Origin: Zygnema cylindricum
Lineage: Eukaryota; Streptophyta; Zygnematophyceae; Zygnematales; Zygnemataceae
Length of the DNA stretch: 43,513 nt
NCBI GenBank assembly: GCA_037447655.1
Contig: JBBHKE010001346.1
Span: 1 to 43,513 of the forward strand
Direction: 5' to 3'
Positions 33,701 to 43,462 of this stretch are shown here, piece by piece (position 1 is the first letter of the stretch; each line of letters opens with the position of its first letter). The notes below the pieces were generated by a model. It was not told the origin of the DNA. It was given only the letters and a program-made list of their open reading frames with translations, and made no database searches. The position numbers were made by a program, and so were the translations under genes.

Positions 33701-36700
33701 CCCCAGTGCTCCCGGTTCTTTCTCCTCCCCTTCTCTCTCCCCCAAATTTGCCTCCTCCGAGCGTCTCTCTCTCTTCTCCCCCGGTTCCCCAAGTTCTTTC
33801 TCCACCACTTTTCTCTCCACCCCTACTCCCTCCTTCCCTTCGCTCGCCTCCCCCTCTTTCTCCTCCCCTTCTCTCTCCTCCTCTTCCCTCTCCCCCCACT
33901 TTGGTTTCTCCGTCCAGGAGTTTACCTCCAGCTCCAACACCCAATGTAAGTCCACCGCCACCTCACCCCCCATCCTCTCCCTCTCCTTCCCTGTCGCCTC
34001 CCTCCACCCCTCCACTTGAATCATTGCCACCTATTCGTTTTCCTCTCTTACCTCCACCTCTTGTCTCTCCCTCCCTCCCACCCCAGATGTCAAATGCAAG
34101 CACACCGCCTCCCTCTCTGCTCCCTCCCTCCATTTCTCTCCTTTCACCTCCACCACTCTCCGTGCCCTCTCTCTCACCTCCCTCTATTTCATCCCCCTCT
34201 CTATCACCTCCCTCTCACTTGCCCCCCTCTATCTCAACCCCCACTCCATCACTTCCCTCTTTTTCGCCTCCCTCTCCATCATATCCCTCTCTTTCACCCC
34301 CCTCTCCATCACCTTCCTTCCCCCCCTCTCCTTTGCCTCACTTTCTCCCAACCCCCACTCCATCACCTCCCTCTCTTTCGCCCCCCTCTCCACCATCTCC
34401 ATCTCTCTCCCCCCCTTCTCCATTCCCTCCCACTCTCTTGCCCCCCTCGTCGTCACCTCCCTCTCCTATCTCGCTTCCCCTTCTTGACCCACCACCTGCA
34501 TTTCCGAGAATCCTCCCTCCTCCCTCTACCCCCTTATTGGGGCCTCCACCTCCAGAAGTAAGTCTACCACCCTCATCTTTCCCACCTCCCTCTGTCTCAC
34601 CTCCTCCTCTCTCACCTCCTTCTCCCTTATCTCCTTCAGCCTTGCCTCCATTTCTCATACCTCCCTCATCTCTCTCATTTCCTTCACCTCCCCCACCTCT
34701 CTCGTCTCCCTCACCTCTCTTATCTCTCTCACCTCTCCCACCACTCTCGTTTCCTTCACCTCTTCCACCTCGCTCATCTCCCTCACCTGTCCCTCCTCTC
34801 TCACATCTCTCAACCCCCTCACCTCTCCCACCTCTCTCACCTCTTTCAGCTCTCTCACCTCCCTCACCTCTCCCACCTCTCTCATCTCCCTCACCTCCTA
34901 CACCTGCATTTTTCGGCATTCCTCCTTCGCCTCCTCTCTCTCCTTTGCCACCTCGCATTCCATCTCAAGTAAGTATGGACCCTGTCTATCTGTCTCTCTC
35001 CTCCCGTTCCCTCCCTCTCACCCTCTCTCTCTCTTCCTCTCTCTCTCTCCCCTTTCTTCCCTCAAAGCATGTCACATGAAATAGTGTGGGTTGACATTAA
35101 AACCCTTATTGACAAAACTTGTCACCAACAAAACCCACACTAATTATGGTGTAAGACAGTTTTTTCAAAGATAGCAATGCTGTGATTTTTTTTCTTTCTT
35201 TTTGTCTTCCTTTCCTTATTTTTCTTGTGTCTTTTCTTCCCCTTCCCTTTCTTTTGTTTTTCTTTTTCTTTTTTCCAATTTTCAGAATTTATCGTCGCCA
35301 TCCACTCCAATTCCGGGTTCTCAAATGAAACCCCCAAATTTATCTCCTTCCACCCCTCCATCCGTTCCAAACTCTCCTTCTCCTCCCTCCGTTTCCCCAC
35401 CTTCATTTACAAACCCTTCCCCACCCTTTCCACTCTTTCCTTCCTCCTTGCCACCTCAAATGCCCTCTCCTCTTGCTCCTCCTTATCCTCCCTTTTCCTC
35501 GCCTCCCCAAATTCCCTCTCCTCAAGTCAATATCTCCCCTCCATTCGACTCTCCTCTCTCTCCCCTGACCTCTCCTCCTTTTTTGGTAACTACTTTCCAC
35601 AATAAATTTAAAACCTTGAAAGTTTTTGTTCAATTGTTTATATCGATTAGAGATCGAGTTGAAATCATTTACATGGTTTTATTTATACGTTTTTACAAAA
35701 AAAAAAAAAAAAACTTGTCTAAGCAAAAGAAAAATAATTGGTTTTTTTTTTATATATTTCCCAAATTTCCCAATTCTTTTCAGCATTATTTTGGTACCAA
35801 GAAGTGTTTTACCTTTCTATACTTTTAACTTTTTGTTTAACTTTTTGTCAACTTTTGTGGACTTTTTGTGAACTTCTTCTGAAGTTTTTGTTTTGTTTTT
35901 TTCTTATTTAATTTTTGATTTCAGGATATCCCTCCTTTTGGTCCCCCAAGTCAGCCGCCAAAAACTCCCAATGTAAGTCCATCTCTATTTACATTACTAC
36001 CTCCTCCTCCCTCCACCCCCCCATCAGTTTCAACACTGCCTCCTCTCCCTCCACCACACTCTCAATCTCCTCCTCTCTCTCCACCACATACTTCATCTTC
36101 GTTTCCTCTTCCTCCACATCTTTCACCACCTCAAATTTCATCTCCTCTTCTCCCTCCAACTCGAACTCCATCTCCTTCTCTCTCTCCCCCTCCATTTTTT
36201 TCCCTCTCTCCACCTCTCTCTTCGCCTCAAAATTCACCTCCTCTCTCTCCGCCTCCAATTTCATCTCCTTCTCTCATTCCACCTGGCACTCCGTCTCCTT
36301 CTCTTTCTCCCCCTCAAATTCTATCTCTTTCTCCACCTCTCCCTCCACCTCCCTCTCCACCTCAAAATCCTCCACTTCCCTCTCCGCCTCAGATCCCATC
36401 TTCCCTCTCTCCATCTCTTCTTTTGCCGCAGACTCCATCTTCAATCCCACCATACCCCTCTCCATCTCAAACACCATCTCCTTCTCTTCCTCCACCTCAA
36501 ACTCCATCTCCCCCCTCTTCACTCCAAACCCCGTCTCCTCTCTCTCCATCTCTCTTTCTACCTCAATCTCCATCTTCTTCACATCTTCCGCCACCCCAAA
36601 GTGCTTTTCCTCCTTTCCCTCCCTCTCAACCTCTCTCTCCATCATCTTTTTCACTTTTTTCGCCTCCCTCCCCTCCAACCAAACCTCCATCTCCTCCTCT

Positions 36701-39700
36701 CTCTCCACCTCAACCTCAACCTCCACCTCTTCCCTCTTTACCTCAAACCCAACCTCCGCTTTCTCCACCCCAGCCTCCGTCTCCTCCTCTCTCCCCACCT
36801 CAACCTCCATCTCCTCCTCTCTCTCCACCTCAACCTCCATCTCCTCTTCCCTCTCCACCTCGACCCCAACCTCCTCTTCCCTCTTTACTTCAACCCCAAC
36901 CTCCTCTTTCTCCACCCAAGCCTCTGTCTACTCCTCTCTCTCCACCTCAACCTCCATCTCCTCCTCTCTCTCCACCTCAACCTCCATCTCCTGCTCCCTC
37001 TCCACCTCAACCTCCAACTCCTCTTCCCTCTTTACCTCCACCCCAACCTCCTCTTTCTCCAGCCCATTCCCCATCTCCTCCTCTCTTCCCTCCTCAACCT
37101 TCAGCATCTCCATTTTCTTCACCTCAGACTCCATCTCCTCTTCATATCAATAACCCACCTTCTATCGACTCTTCACCTATTTTTCCGTCTCCCTCCTCGG
37201 TAAACTTTTATTCACCTTCTTCTTCATCTTCCATTTTCTCCTCCTCGTCCTCCTCCTCCTCCTCTCCTCCTTCTCCCACTTTTCTTCACATTCTTCTTTT
37301 CTTTCTCCTTCTGAATTCTTTCCTTTGAAGTATTTGACCCAGTCAAAATTTTTCAGTTTTTATCAGTTAAAATTTATCATCTAAATAGACTTTTCAGCTT
37401 CCAAATTGCAGATAGTGATTAAATGGGGTAATCATTTATCACATTTTGATTCAGTCACTCGTCGCCTTTTTTTTAACAATTTAATCACGTATGGCGTTTT
37501 GATCATTTATCAATATGATTTCAACACTGGAATCATTTATCGCATTGTAATTCAAAAGATTCAATCATTTTTCGCATTTTCATTGAATCGCTGTAAATAT
37601 TTTATAGCATTCTGATTTCATCGTTTAAATCAATCATCACCTTTTGATTGAAACAATGTAATATATCCATAGCATTTTGATGTAATTAGGTTACAATGTA
37701 ATTATGCAATCATTTATCGCATTATTTTGATTTTTTTTATATTGTTTTTAATTCCAGGGTTTTACTCCTCCAATTCTGACGCCCAATTCTCCAACAAGAC
37801 CACCAAATGCCCCTTTCGTAAGTCCCTTTCCCTCTCTACCCCTCTTACTTCCATCCTTACCACCTCCTGTTTCCAGACCTCTCTCTCCACCTCAAACTCC
37901 ATCTCCTTCTCCTGTTTTTCCAACTCAAATTCCTCCTCCTCTTTCTCCACCTCAACTTTCAACACCACCTCTCCCTCCACCTCTGTCTCCACCTCTCGCT
38001 GAAACTCAACCTTCAACACCTCTATCGTCACCTCACATATCTCCTCTCCCTCTACCTCAACCTCCATTTCCACCCTCTCCATATCAACCACTATCTTCTC
38101 CTCTCCTTCCACCTCAACCTCCAGCAGCTCATCTCTCTTCTCCTGAACCATCAGCACCTTCACTCTCTCTACCTCCTCTCTTTCCACCCCACCCTTCAAC
38201 ACCTCTCTTTCCACCTTTTCTCTCACCACTTCCTCTATCTCCACCTCCTCTCTCTCCATCTCAACCTTCAACACCTCTCTCTCCACCTTATCTCTCACCA
38301 CCTCCTCTCTCTCCATCTCAACCTTCCACACCTCTCTTTCCACCTTATCTCTCACCACCTCCTCTATCTCCTCCTCTCTCTCCATCTCAACCTTCAACAC
38401 CTCTCTCTCCACCTTATCTCTCACCACCTCCTCTCTCTCCATCTCTCTCCCTCTCAACCTTCGACAACTCTCTCTCCACCTTATCTCTCACCACCTCCTC
38501 TATCTCCATCTCCTCTCTTTTCATTTCAACCTTCAACACCTCTCTCTCCACCTTATCTCTCACAGCCTCCTCTCTCTCCGTCTCAACCTTCAACACCTCT
38601 CTCTCCATCTTATCTCTTACCACCTCCGCTACCTCCTCCTCTCTCTCCATCTCAACCTTCGACAGCTCTCTCTCAACCTTATCTCTCACCACCTCTCTCT
38701 CCATCTCAACATTTGACACCTGTCTCTCCACCTTATCTGTCACCACCTCCTCTACCACCATCTCCTCTCTCTCCAGCTCAACCTTCGACACCTCTCTCTC
38801 CACCTTATCTCTTACCACCTCCTCTCTCTCCATCTCAACCTTCGACATCTCCCTCTCCACCTTATCTCTCACCACCTCCTCTCTCTCCATCTCAACCTTC
38901 AACACCTCTCTCTCCACCTTATCTCTCACCACCTCCTCTGCCTCCATCTCCTCTCTCTCCAGCTCAACCTTCGACACCTCCTCTATCTCCATCTCAACCT
39001 TCGACACCTCTCTCTCCACCTTATCTCTCAGCACCTCCACCTTCAACACCTCTCTCTCCACCTTATCTCTCCACCTCCACCTTCAACACCTCTCTCTCCA
39101 TCTCAACCTTCACCACCTCCTCTACCCCCATCTCCTCTCTCTCCATCTCAACCTTCGACACCTCTCTCTCCACCTTATCTCTCACCACCTCCTCACTCTC
39201 CATCTCAACCTTCAACACCTCTCTCTCCACCTTATCTCTCACCACCTCCTCGATCTCCTCCTCTCTCTCCATCTCAACCTTCAACACCTCTCTCTCCACC
39301 TTATCTCTCACCACCTCCTCTATCTCCTCTCTCTCCCTCTCAACCTTCGACAACTCTCTCTCCACCTTATCTCTCACAGCCTCCTCTCTCTCCGTCTCAA
39401 CCTTCAACACCTCTCTCTCCATCTTATCTCTTACCACCTCCGCTACCTCCTCCTCTCTCTCCATCTCAACCTTCGACACCTCTCTCTCCACCTTATCTCT
39501 CACCACCTCCTCTCTCTCCATCTCAACATTTGCCACCTGTCTCTCCACCTTATCTGTCACCACCTCCTCTACCACCATCTCCTCTCTCTCCAGCTCAACC
39601 TTCGACACCTCTCTCTCCACCTTATCTCTTACCACCTCCTCTCTCTCCATCTCAACCTTCAACATCTCCCTCTCCACCTTATCTCTCACCACCTCCTCTC

Positions 39701-42700
39701 TCTCCATCTCAACCTTCAACACCTCTCTCTCCACCTTATCTCTCACCACCTCCTCTACCTCCATTTCCTCTCTTTCCAGCTCAACCTTCGACACCTCTCT
39801 CTCCACCTTATCTCTCACCACCTCCTCTATCTCCATCTCAACCTTTGACAACTCTATCTCCACCTTATCTCTCACAACCTCCTCTCTCTCCATCTCAACC
39901 TTCAACACCTCTCTCTCCACCTTATCTCTCATCACCTCCTCTATCTCCTCTCTCTCCCTCTCAACCTTCGACACCTCTCTCTCCACCTTATCTCTCACCA
40001 CCTCCTCTTTCTCCATCTCCTCTCTTTTCATTTCAACCTTCGACACCTCTTTCTCCACCTTATCTCTCACCACCTCCTCTCTCTCCATCTCAACCTTCAA
40101 CACCTCTCTCTCCATCTTATCTCTTACCACCTCCGCTACCTCCTCCTCTCTCTCCATCTCAACCTTCAACACCTCTCTCTCCACCTTATCTCTCACCACC
40201 TCCTCTCTCTCCATCTCAACCTTCGACACCCGTCTCTCCACCTTATCTGTCACCAACTCCTCTACCACCATCTCCTCTCTCTCCAGCTCAACCTTCGACA
40301 CCTCTCTCTCCACCTTATCTCTCACCACCTCCTCTCTCTCCATATCAACCTTCGACATCTCCCTCTCCACCTTATCTCTCACCACCTCCTCTCTCTCCAT
40401 CTCAACCTTCAACACCTCTCTCTCCATCTTATCTCTTACCACCTCCGCTACCTCCTCTATCTCCATCTCAACCTTCGACACCTCTCTCTCCATCTCAACC
40501 TTCGACACCTCTCTCTCCACCTTATCTCTCACCACCTCCTCTCTCTCCATCTCAACCTTCAACATCTGTCTCTCCACCTTATCTGTCACCACCTCCTCTT
40601 CCTCCATCTCCTCTCTCCCAAGCTCAACCTTCGACACCTCTCTCTCCACCTTATCTGTCACCACCTCCTCTCTCTCCATCTCAACCTTCAACACCTCTCT
40701 CTCCACCTTATCTCTCACCACCTCCTCTACCTCCATCTCCTCTCTCTCCAGCTCAACCTTCGACACCTCTCTCTCCACCTTTTATCTCACCACCTCCTCT
40801 CTCTCCATCTCAACCTTCGACACCTCTCTCTCCATCTCAACCTTCTACACCTCTCTCTCCACCTTTTATCTCACCACCTCCTCTCTCTCCATCTCAACCT
40901 TCAACACCTCTCTCTCCACCTTATCTCTCACCACCTCCTCTACCCCCATCTCCTCTCTCTCCAGCTCAACCTTCGACACCTCTCTCTCCACCTTATCTCT
41001 CACCACCTCCTCTACCCCCATCTCCTCTCTCTCCATCCCAACCTTCGACACCTCTCTCTCCACCTTATCTTTCACCACCTCCTTTATCTCCAGCTCAACC
41101 TTCGACACCTCTCTCTCCACCTCCTCTACCCCCATCCATCCTTCGACACCTCTCTCTCCATCTCAACCTTCAACACCTCTCTCTCCACCTTATCTCTCAC
41201 CACCTCCTCTCCCTCCATCTCAACCTTCAACACCTCTTTCTCCACCTTATCTCTCACCACCTCCACTCTCTCCATCTCAACCTTCAACACCTGTCTCTCC
41301 ACCTTATCTCTCACCACCTCCTCTACCTCCATCTCCTCTCTCTCCATCTCAACCTTCAACACCTCTCTCTCCACCTTATCTCTCACCACCTACTTTATCT
41401 CCTCCTCTCTCTCCATCTCAACCTCTCTCTCCATCTCAACCTTCGACACCTCTTTTTCCACCTTATCTCTCACCCCCTCCTCTATCTCCACCTCCTCTCT
41501 CTCCATCTCAAGCTTCAACACCTCTCTCTCCATCTCAATCTTCAACACCTCTCTCTCCATCTCAAACTTCCACACCTCTCTCTCCACCTTATCTCTCACC
41601 ACCTCCTCTACCTCCACTTCCTCTCTCTCCATCTCAATCTTCGACACCTCTCTCTCCACCTTATCTCTCACCACCTCCTCTATCTCTACTCTCTCTCTCT
41701 CCACCTCAATCTTCAGCACCTCTTCCTCTTTCTCCACCTCAACTTCCATTACCTTCTCTGTCTCCACCTCCTCCCTTTCCAACCTACCCTTCAATGCCTC
41801 TCTTTCCACCACCTCTCTCTCCACCTCAGCCTTCAACACCTTCTCTCTCTCTACCTCATCTCTCACCTCTATCTCCACCCTTTTTCTCTCCTCCTCAACC
41901 TTCAACACCTTCTCTCTCTCTACCTCTATCCCCACCCAGTCTCTCTCCATCTCAAACTTCAGCACCTCTTCCTCTCTCCCCACCTCAACTTCCACCACCT
42001 CCTCTGTCTCCACCTCCTTCCTTTCCACCTCGACCTTCAACACCTTCTCTTTCTCTACCTCCTCTCTTTACACCTCAACCTTCATTTCCTCTTTCTCTAC
42101 CTCCTCTTGCACCACGTCCTCTCTCTCTAACTCCTCTTGCTCCACCTCAACCTTCAACACCTCTATCTCAACATCAGCCTCCTGCACCTCCTCCTCCCTG
42201 TGCACCTCCACCTCCAGCATTTCCTCTCTCTTCACCCCAAACTCCATCCCCTTCTCCCTATCCACCTCAAACTCCATCCCTCCCTCCCTCTCCATCTTCT
42301 CCATCTCAAATCGTTTCCCCACCTTCCCTTGACTCTTCACCCATTATTCCGCCTCACTCCTCGGTAAACTTTAATTCATCTTCTTCTTTTTCCTCCCCCT
42401 CCTCCTCTCATTTTGTCTTCTTACAATTGAAATCTTTTTCACTCCTCCTTGCTCTTTCCTTCCCTCTCTGTTTCACTTTCCTGTGGAAAAGATAAAAGTG
42501 ATTCAGATTGTTTTCCAGTCTCACTCTCCTTCGCTCTCTCTTTAACTCCTGTTTCGTTTCCATTCTTGTACCTTTCATTTTGCAATTTTTGCCTCTTCTT
42601 CTTTCCTTTCTTTTGTAAATCAAAAGAATCTGAGTCAATTAGACTCGATCGAGTCAATAAATAGTAGCAACAGTAAAGTCAATAATAATAGAATCAATAT

Positions 42701-43385
42701 AACAGAGTCAATAAAGTCATTCAGTCAATTGTTCCGTTTTCTGATAAATAATTAACCAACTTTTGCTCTCGAATGTTGGTTCTAAATTCAGGTAATACCT
42801 CCTCCATCCACCCTAATTCTAAAACTATCTCCTCCTCTTTCCACCTCACCACTGCCCCCAACTCCTCTCTCACAATTCCCATTTCCGTCTCCACCTCTGT
42901 CTCCATCTTCTCCCGTCTCTCCACCTCCTCTCTCTCCGTCTCCTCTTCCATTTCCATCTTCTCCATCCCCATCTCCTCCTTCGCCCTCTTCTCCATTTCC
43001 TCCTCCATCTCCTTCTTCTCCATCTCCCTTTTCTCCAATTCCCTCTTCTCCATCTCCATCTTCTCCGTTTCCTTCTACTCCATCTCCATCTTCTCCATTT
43101 CCTTCTTCTCCATCTCCCTCCTCTCCAATTCCCTCTTCTCCATTTCCATCTTCTCCATCTCCCTCTTCTCTGTCACCCTCTTTTCCATTTCCCTCTATTT
43201 CCTCTCCCTCTTCTCCGACTCCCTCTTCTCCATCTCCACCTTTATCTCCCTCTTCTCCACTTCCATTCTCTCCTCTCTTACTTTTTCCATCTACATCTCC
43301 TCCATCTCAACCTTCTTCTCCCTCCCCTATTAGAAGTTCTCCCCCCATTCAAAATCGCTCTCCCAAAATTGTTCCTCCTTCCATG
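21728..43385 (+). CDS. Giant Ser/Pro-rich protein gene, 3' end outside window
   Basis: Inferred exons: 21728-21756, 23121-23600, 24735-24960, 25441-34968, 35286-35585, 35925-37199, 37758-42363, 42792-43385. Each junction is GT-AG and keeps the frame at the splice: phase 2 for the first two introns, phase 0 for the remaining five and for the donor at 43386. The product starts with about 265 residues of ordinary composition, unknown to me and without a signal peptide, followed by thousands of residues dominated by Ser, Pro and Leu. SPPP-type composition recalls extensins and algal hydroxyproline-rich wall proteins, but that assignment needs secretion, which this start does not show. The repeat arrays contain small frame-shifting indels, and GTAAGT donors inside the Pro-rich sequence allow shorter exons. 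A T/C-rich leader before the ATG fits a plant Y-patch but also an acceptor tract, so an upstream exon is possible. Confidence 0.5.
21757..23120 (+). other. Intron 1, with degenerate GATGTTTGATGT repeat
   Basis: T-rich intron of 1,364 bases. At 22240-22760 the motif TGATGTC/TTTGATGT recurs many times with irregular spacing. The 3' end is partly duplicated: TCTTGACGACT...TTTTAATATG(A/G)AATATCT appears at about 22955-23030 and 23062-23112. The first copy ends in ATAG (23039) and the second in GCAG (23120). Confidence 0.5.
23121..23600 (+). CDS. Exon 2 of the Ser/Pro-rich gene, unknown domain
   Basis: This 480-bp exon of normal amino-acid composition follows acceptor TTGTTGCAG. It encodes about 160 residues, for example LFAIGDFGKNQVVGLSVVDW and LEDLVDPISSSEIGIVVDEK, suggesting a folded domain with alternating beta and alpha segments. 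I do not recognise a family. The open frame continues to a stop at 23629-23631, but CAG/GTTATT at 23600/23601 provides a donor whose phase matches exon 3. No ATG lies in frame upstream of the acceptor, so the exon needs an upstream exon. Confidence 0.6.
23601..24734 (+). other. Intron 2, with a 45-bp tandem repeat
   Basis: AT-rich intron. From about 24110 to 24310 a unit GAGGACAAAATAACC followed by TTTTTCTCTTTCTCT and TCTTAGA repeats about four times, interrupted by a duplicated AAACT(G/T)ATCACC(G/C)GTA(C/T)AAGTGTA segment (24078 and 24198). Confidence 0.5.
24735..24960 (+). CDS. Exon 3 of the Ser/Pro-rich gene
   Basis: This 226-bp exon lies between acceptor ATTTGCAG and donor GTGAGT. The first base completes an Arg codon split from exon 2, and the exon ends in phase 0. 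It encodes a Leu-rich, charged segment (LNLLLAEHLVRGF, then a Lys/Glu/Arg-rich stretch) likely to be helical. No family is recognised. Confidence 0.6.
25441..34968 (+). CDS. Exon 4 of the Ser/Pro-rich gene, main Pro-rich block
   Basis: Starts after CCAAAATGCAG in phase 0 with THEFLSSDIPLIKQSV, the tail of the ordinary-composition region, then becomes Ser/Pro-rich. It ends at donor GTAAGTATG (34969) in phase 0. Open frames change at about 27995, 31029, 32541, 32680 and 33598. Those at 31029, 32541 and 33598 correspond to single-base differences from the 342-bp repeat consensus. The entry and exit frames are the same. A possible 141-bp intron, 33946-34086 (GTAAGT to CCCCAG, phase 0), would be cut out without changing frame. 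The reading frame is also open from ATG 25246, giving an alternative start. Confidence 0.5.
28830..33795. repeat. 342-bp higher-order tandem repeat
   Basis: About 14 copies of a 342-bp (114-codon) unit, with small variants of 343, 345, 356 and 417 bp. The start GACCTCTCTATCCCTCC recurs at 29091, 29433, 29775 and so on. Each unit holds three to four diverged subrepeats of SPPNSPPPSVSLSSPPV type followed by VLSPPLLSP. Copies are more alike than subrepeats, so the 342-bp unit amplified later. The unit is stop-free in several frames on both strands. Confidence 0.9.
34969..35285 (+). other. Intron 4
   Basis: 317 bases from GTAAGTATG to TTTTCAG. The pyrimidine-rich start still encodes Ser and Leu, but stops occur in frame from 35077, and the T-rich end is a clear acceptor tract. 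Confidence 0.65.
35286..35585 (+). CDS. Exon 5 of the Ser/Pro-rich gene
   Basis: Exactly 300 bases, entered and left in phase 0 (acceptor TTTTCAG, donor GTAACT). It encodes a Pro/Ser-rich segment with PIPGSQMKPPNLSPSTPPS near its start. Unlike exon 4 it is not tandemly repeated. Confidence 0.6.
35586..35924 (+). other. Intron 5
   Basis: AT-rich, 339 bases, with a poly-A run at about 35697-35713 and acceptor TTGATTTCAG. Confidence 0.65.
35925..37199 (+). CDS. Exon 6 of the Ser/Pro-rich gene
   Basis: The open frame is uninterrupted from the acceptor to donor GTAAAC (37200), phase 0 at both ends. The first 48 bases encode DIPPFGPPSQPPKTPN and are followed by GTAAGT at 35973 on a codon boundary, so a 48-base mini-exon with the remainder as intron is an equally legal reading. 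The rest is PPQTPSPSLSPPQP-type low complexity. Confidence 0.5.
37200..37757 (+). other. Intron 6, with a short AT-rich repeat
   Basis: From about 37420 to 37735 variants of ATCATTTATCGCATTTTGATT recur roughly seven times. The acceptor is TTTTTAATTCCAG. Confidence 0.6.
37758..42363 (+). CDS. Exon 7 of the Ser/Pro-rich gene, or a mini-exon
   Basis: Starts in phase 0 with GFTPPILTPNSPTRPPNAPF, then meets GTAAGT at 37818 on a codon boundary. The following 4.5 kb is a 57-bp tandem repeat with several frame changes (about 38446, 38690, 39070, 41125). The frame at the end (donor GTAAAC, 42364) differs from the frame at the start. A 60-base exon 37758-37817 joined directly to 42792 keeps phase and avoids the problem, so the long reading is the less certain one. 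Confidence 0.35.
38190..41690. repeat. 57-bp tandem repeat array
   Basis: Roughly fifty copies of a unit that in the Pro-rich frame reads SQPSTPLSPPYLSPPPLSP (19 residues). Variants insert a PPSPLS block or replace PPYL by PPFI. Read one base off, it gives Ser/Thr/Leu-rich frames, and on the minus strand Val/Arg/Glu-rich ones. Confidence 0.85.
42364..42791 (+). other. Intron 7
   Basis: From GTAAACTTTAATTC to TCTAAATTCAG. GAGTCAAT-type motifs recur at about 42630-42730. The start resembles that of intron 6 (GTAAACTTTTATTC). Confidence 0.6.
42792..43385 (+). CDS. Exon 8 of the Ser/Pro-rich gene
   Basis: 594 bases, open throughout in phase 0, ending at ATG/GTAACG (43385/43386). It encodes PSPSSPFPSSPSP-type repeats in 18-base steps, then a less repetitive tail IRSSPPIQNRSPKIVPPSM. 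The gene continues beyond the window. Confidence 0.55.
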
Positions 43386-43459
43386 GTAACGACATCTCAA
43401 GCCATTCGTCTCTCCTCACTCTCCTCTCTCTCCTCTCTTACCACTGTCCTCTCTCCTTT

Positions 43460-43462
<3 letters not shown>

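Noticed and set aside
28834-34030. Series of minus-strand frames of about 106 and 207 codons, Glu/Arg/Gly-rich
   Set aside because: They repeat with the 342-bp period and are the antisense of the Ser/Pro repeat; no start context, splice site or non-repetitive sequence supports them.
28830-41690. CRISPR-like regular repeats
   Set aside because: Units are adjoining tandem copies without unique spacers, in eukaryotic pyrimidine-rich DNA.
36274-42340. Minus-strand Val/Glu/Arg-rich frames, one of 571 codons
   Set aside because: Antisense shadow of the CT-rich repeats; the length comes from lack of stops in pure low-complexity DNA.
25441-43385. Firm naming as extensin or pherophorin
   Set aside because: No SPPPP-Tyr cross-link pattern, no recognisable pherophorin globular domain, and the best-supported start lacks a signal peptide; composition alone does not define the family.
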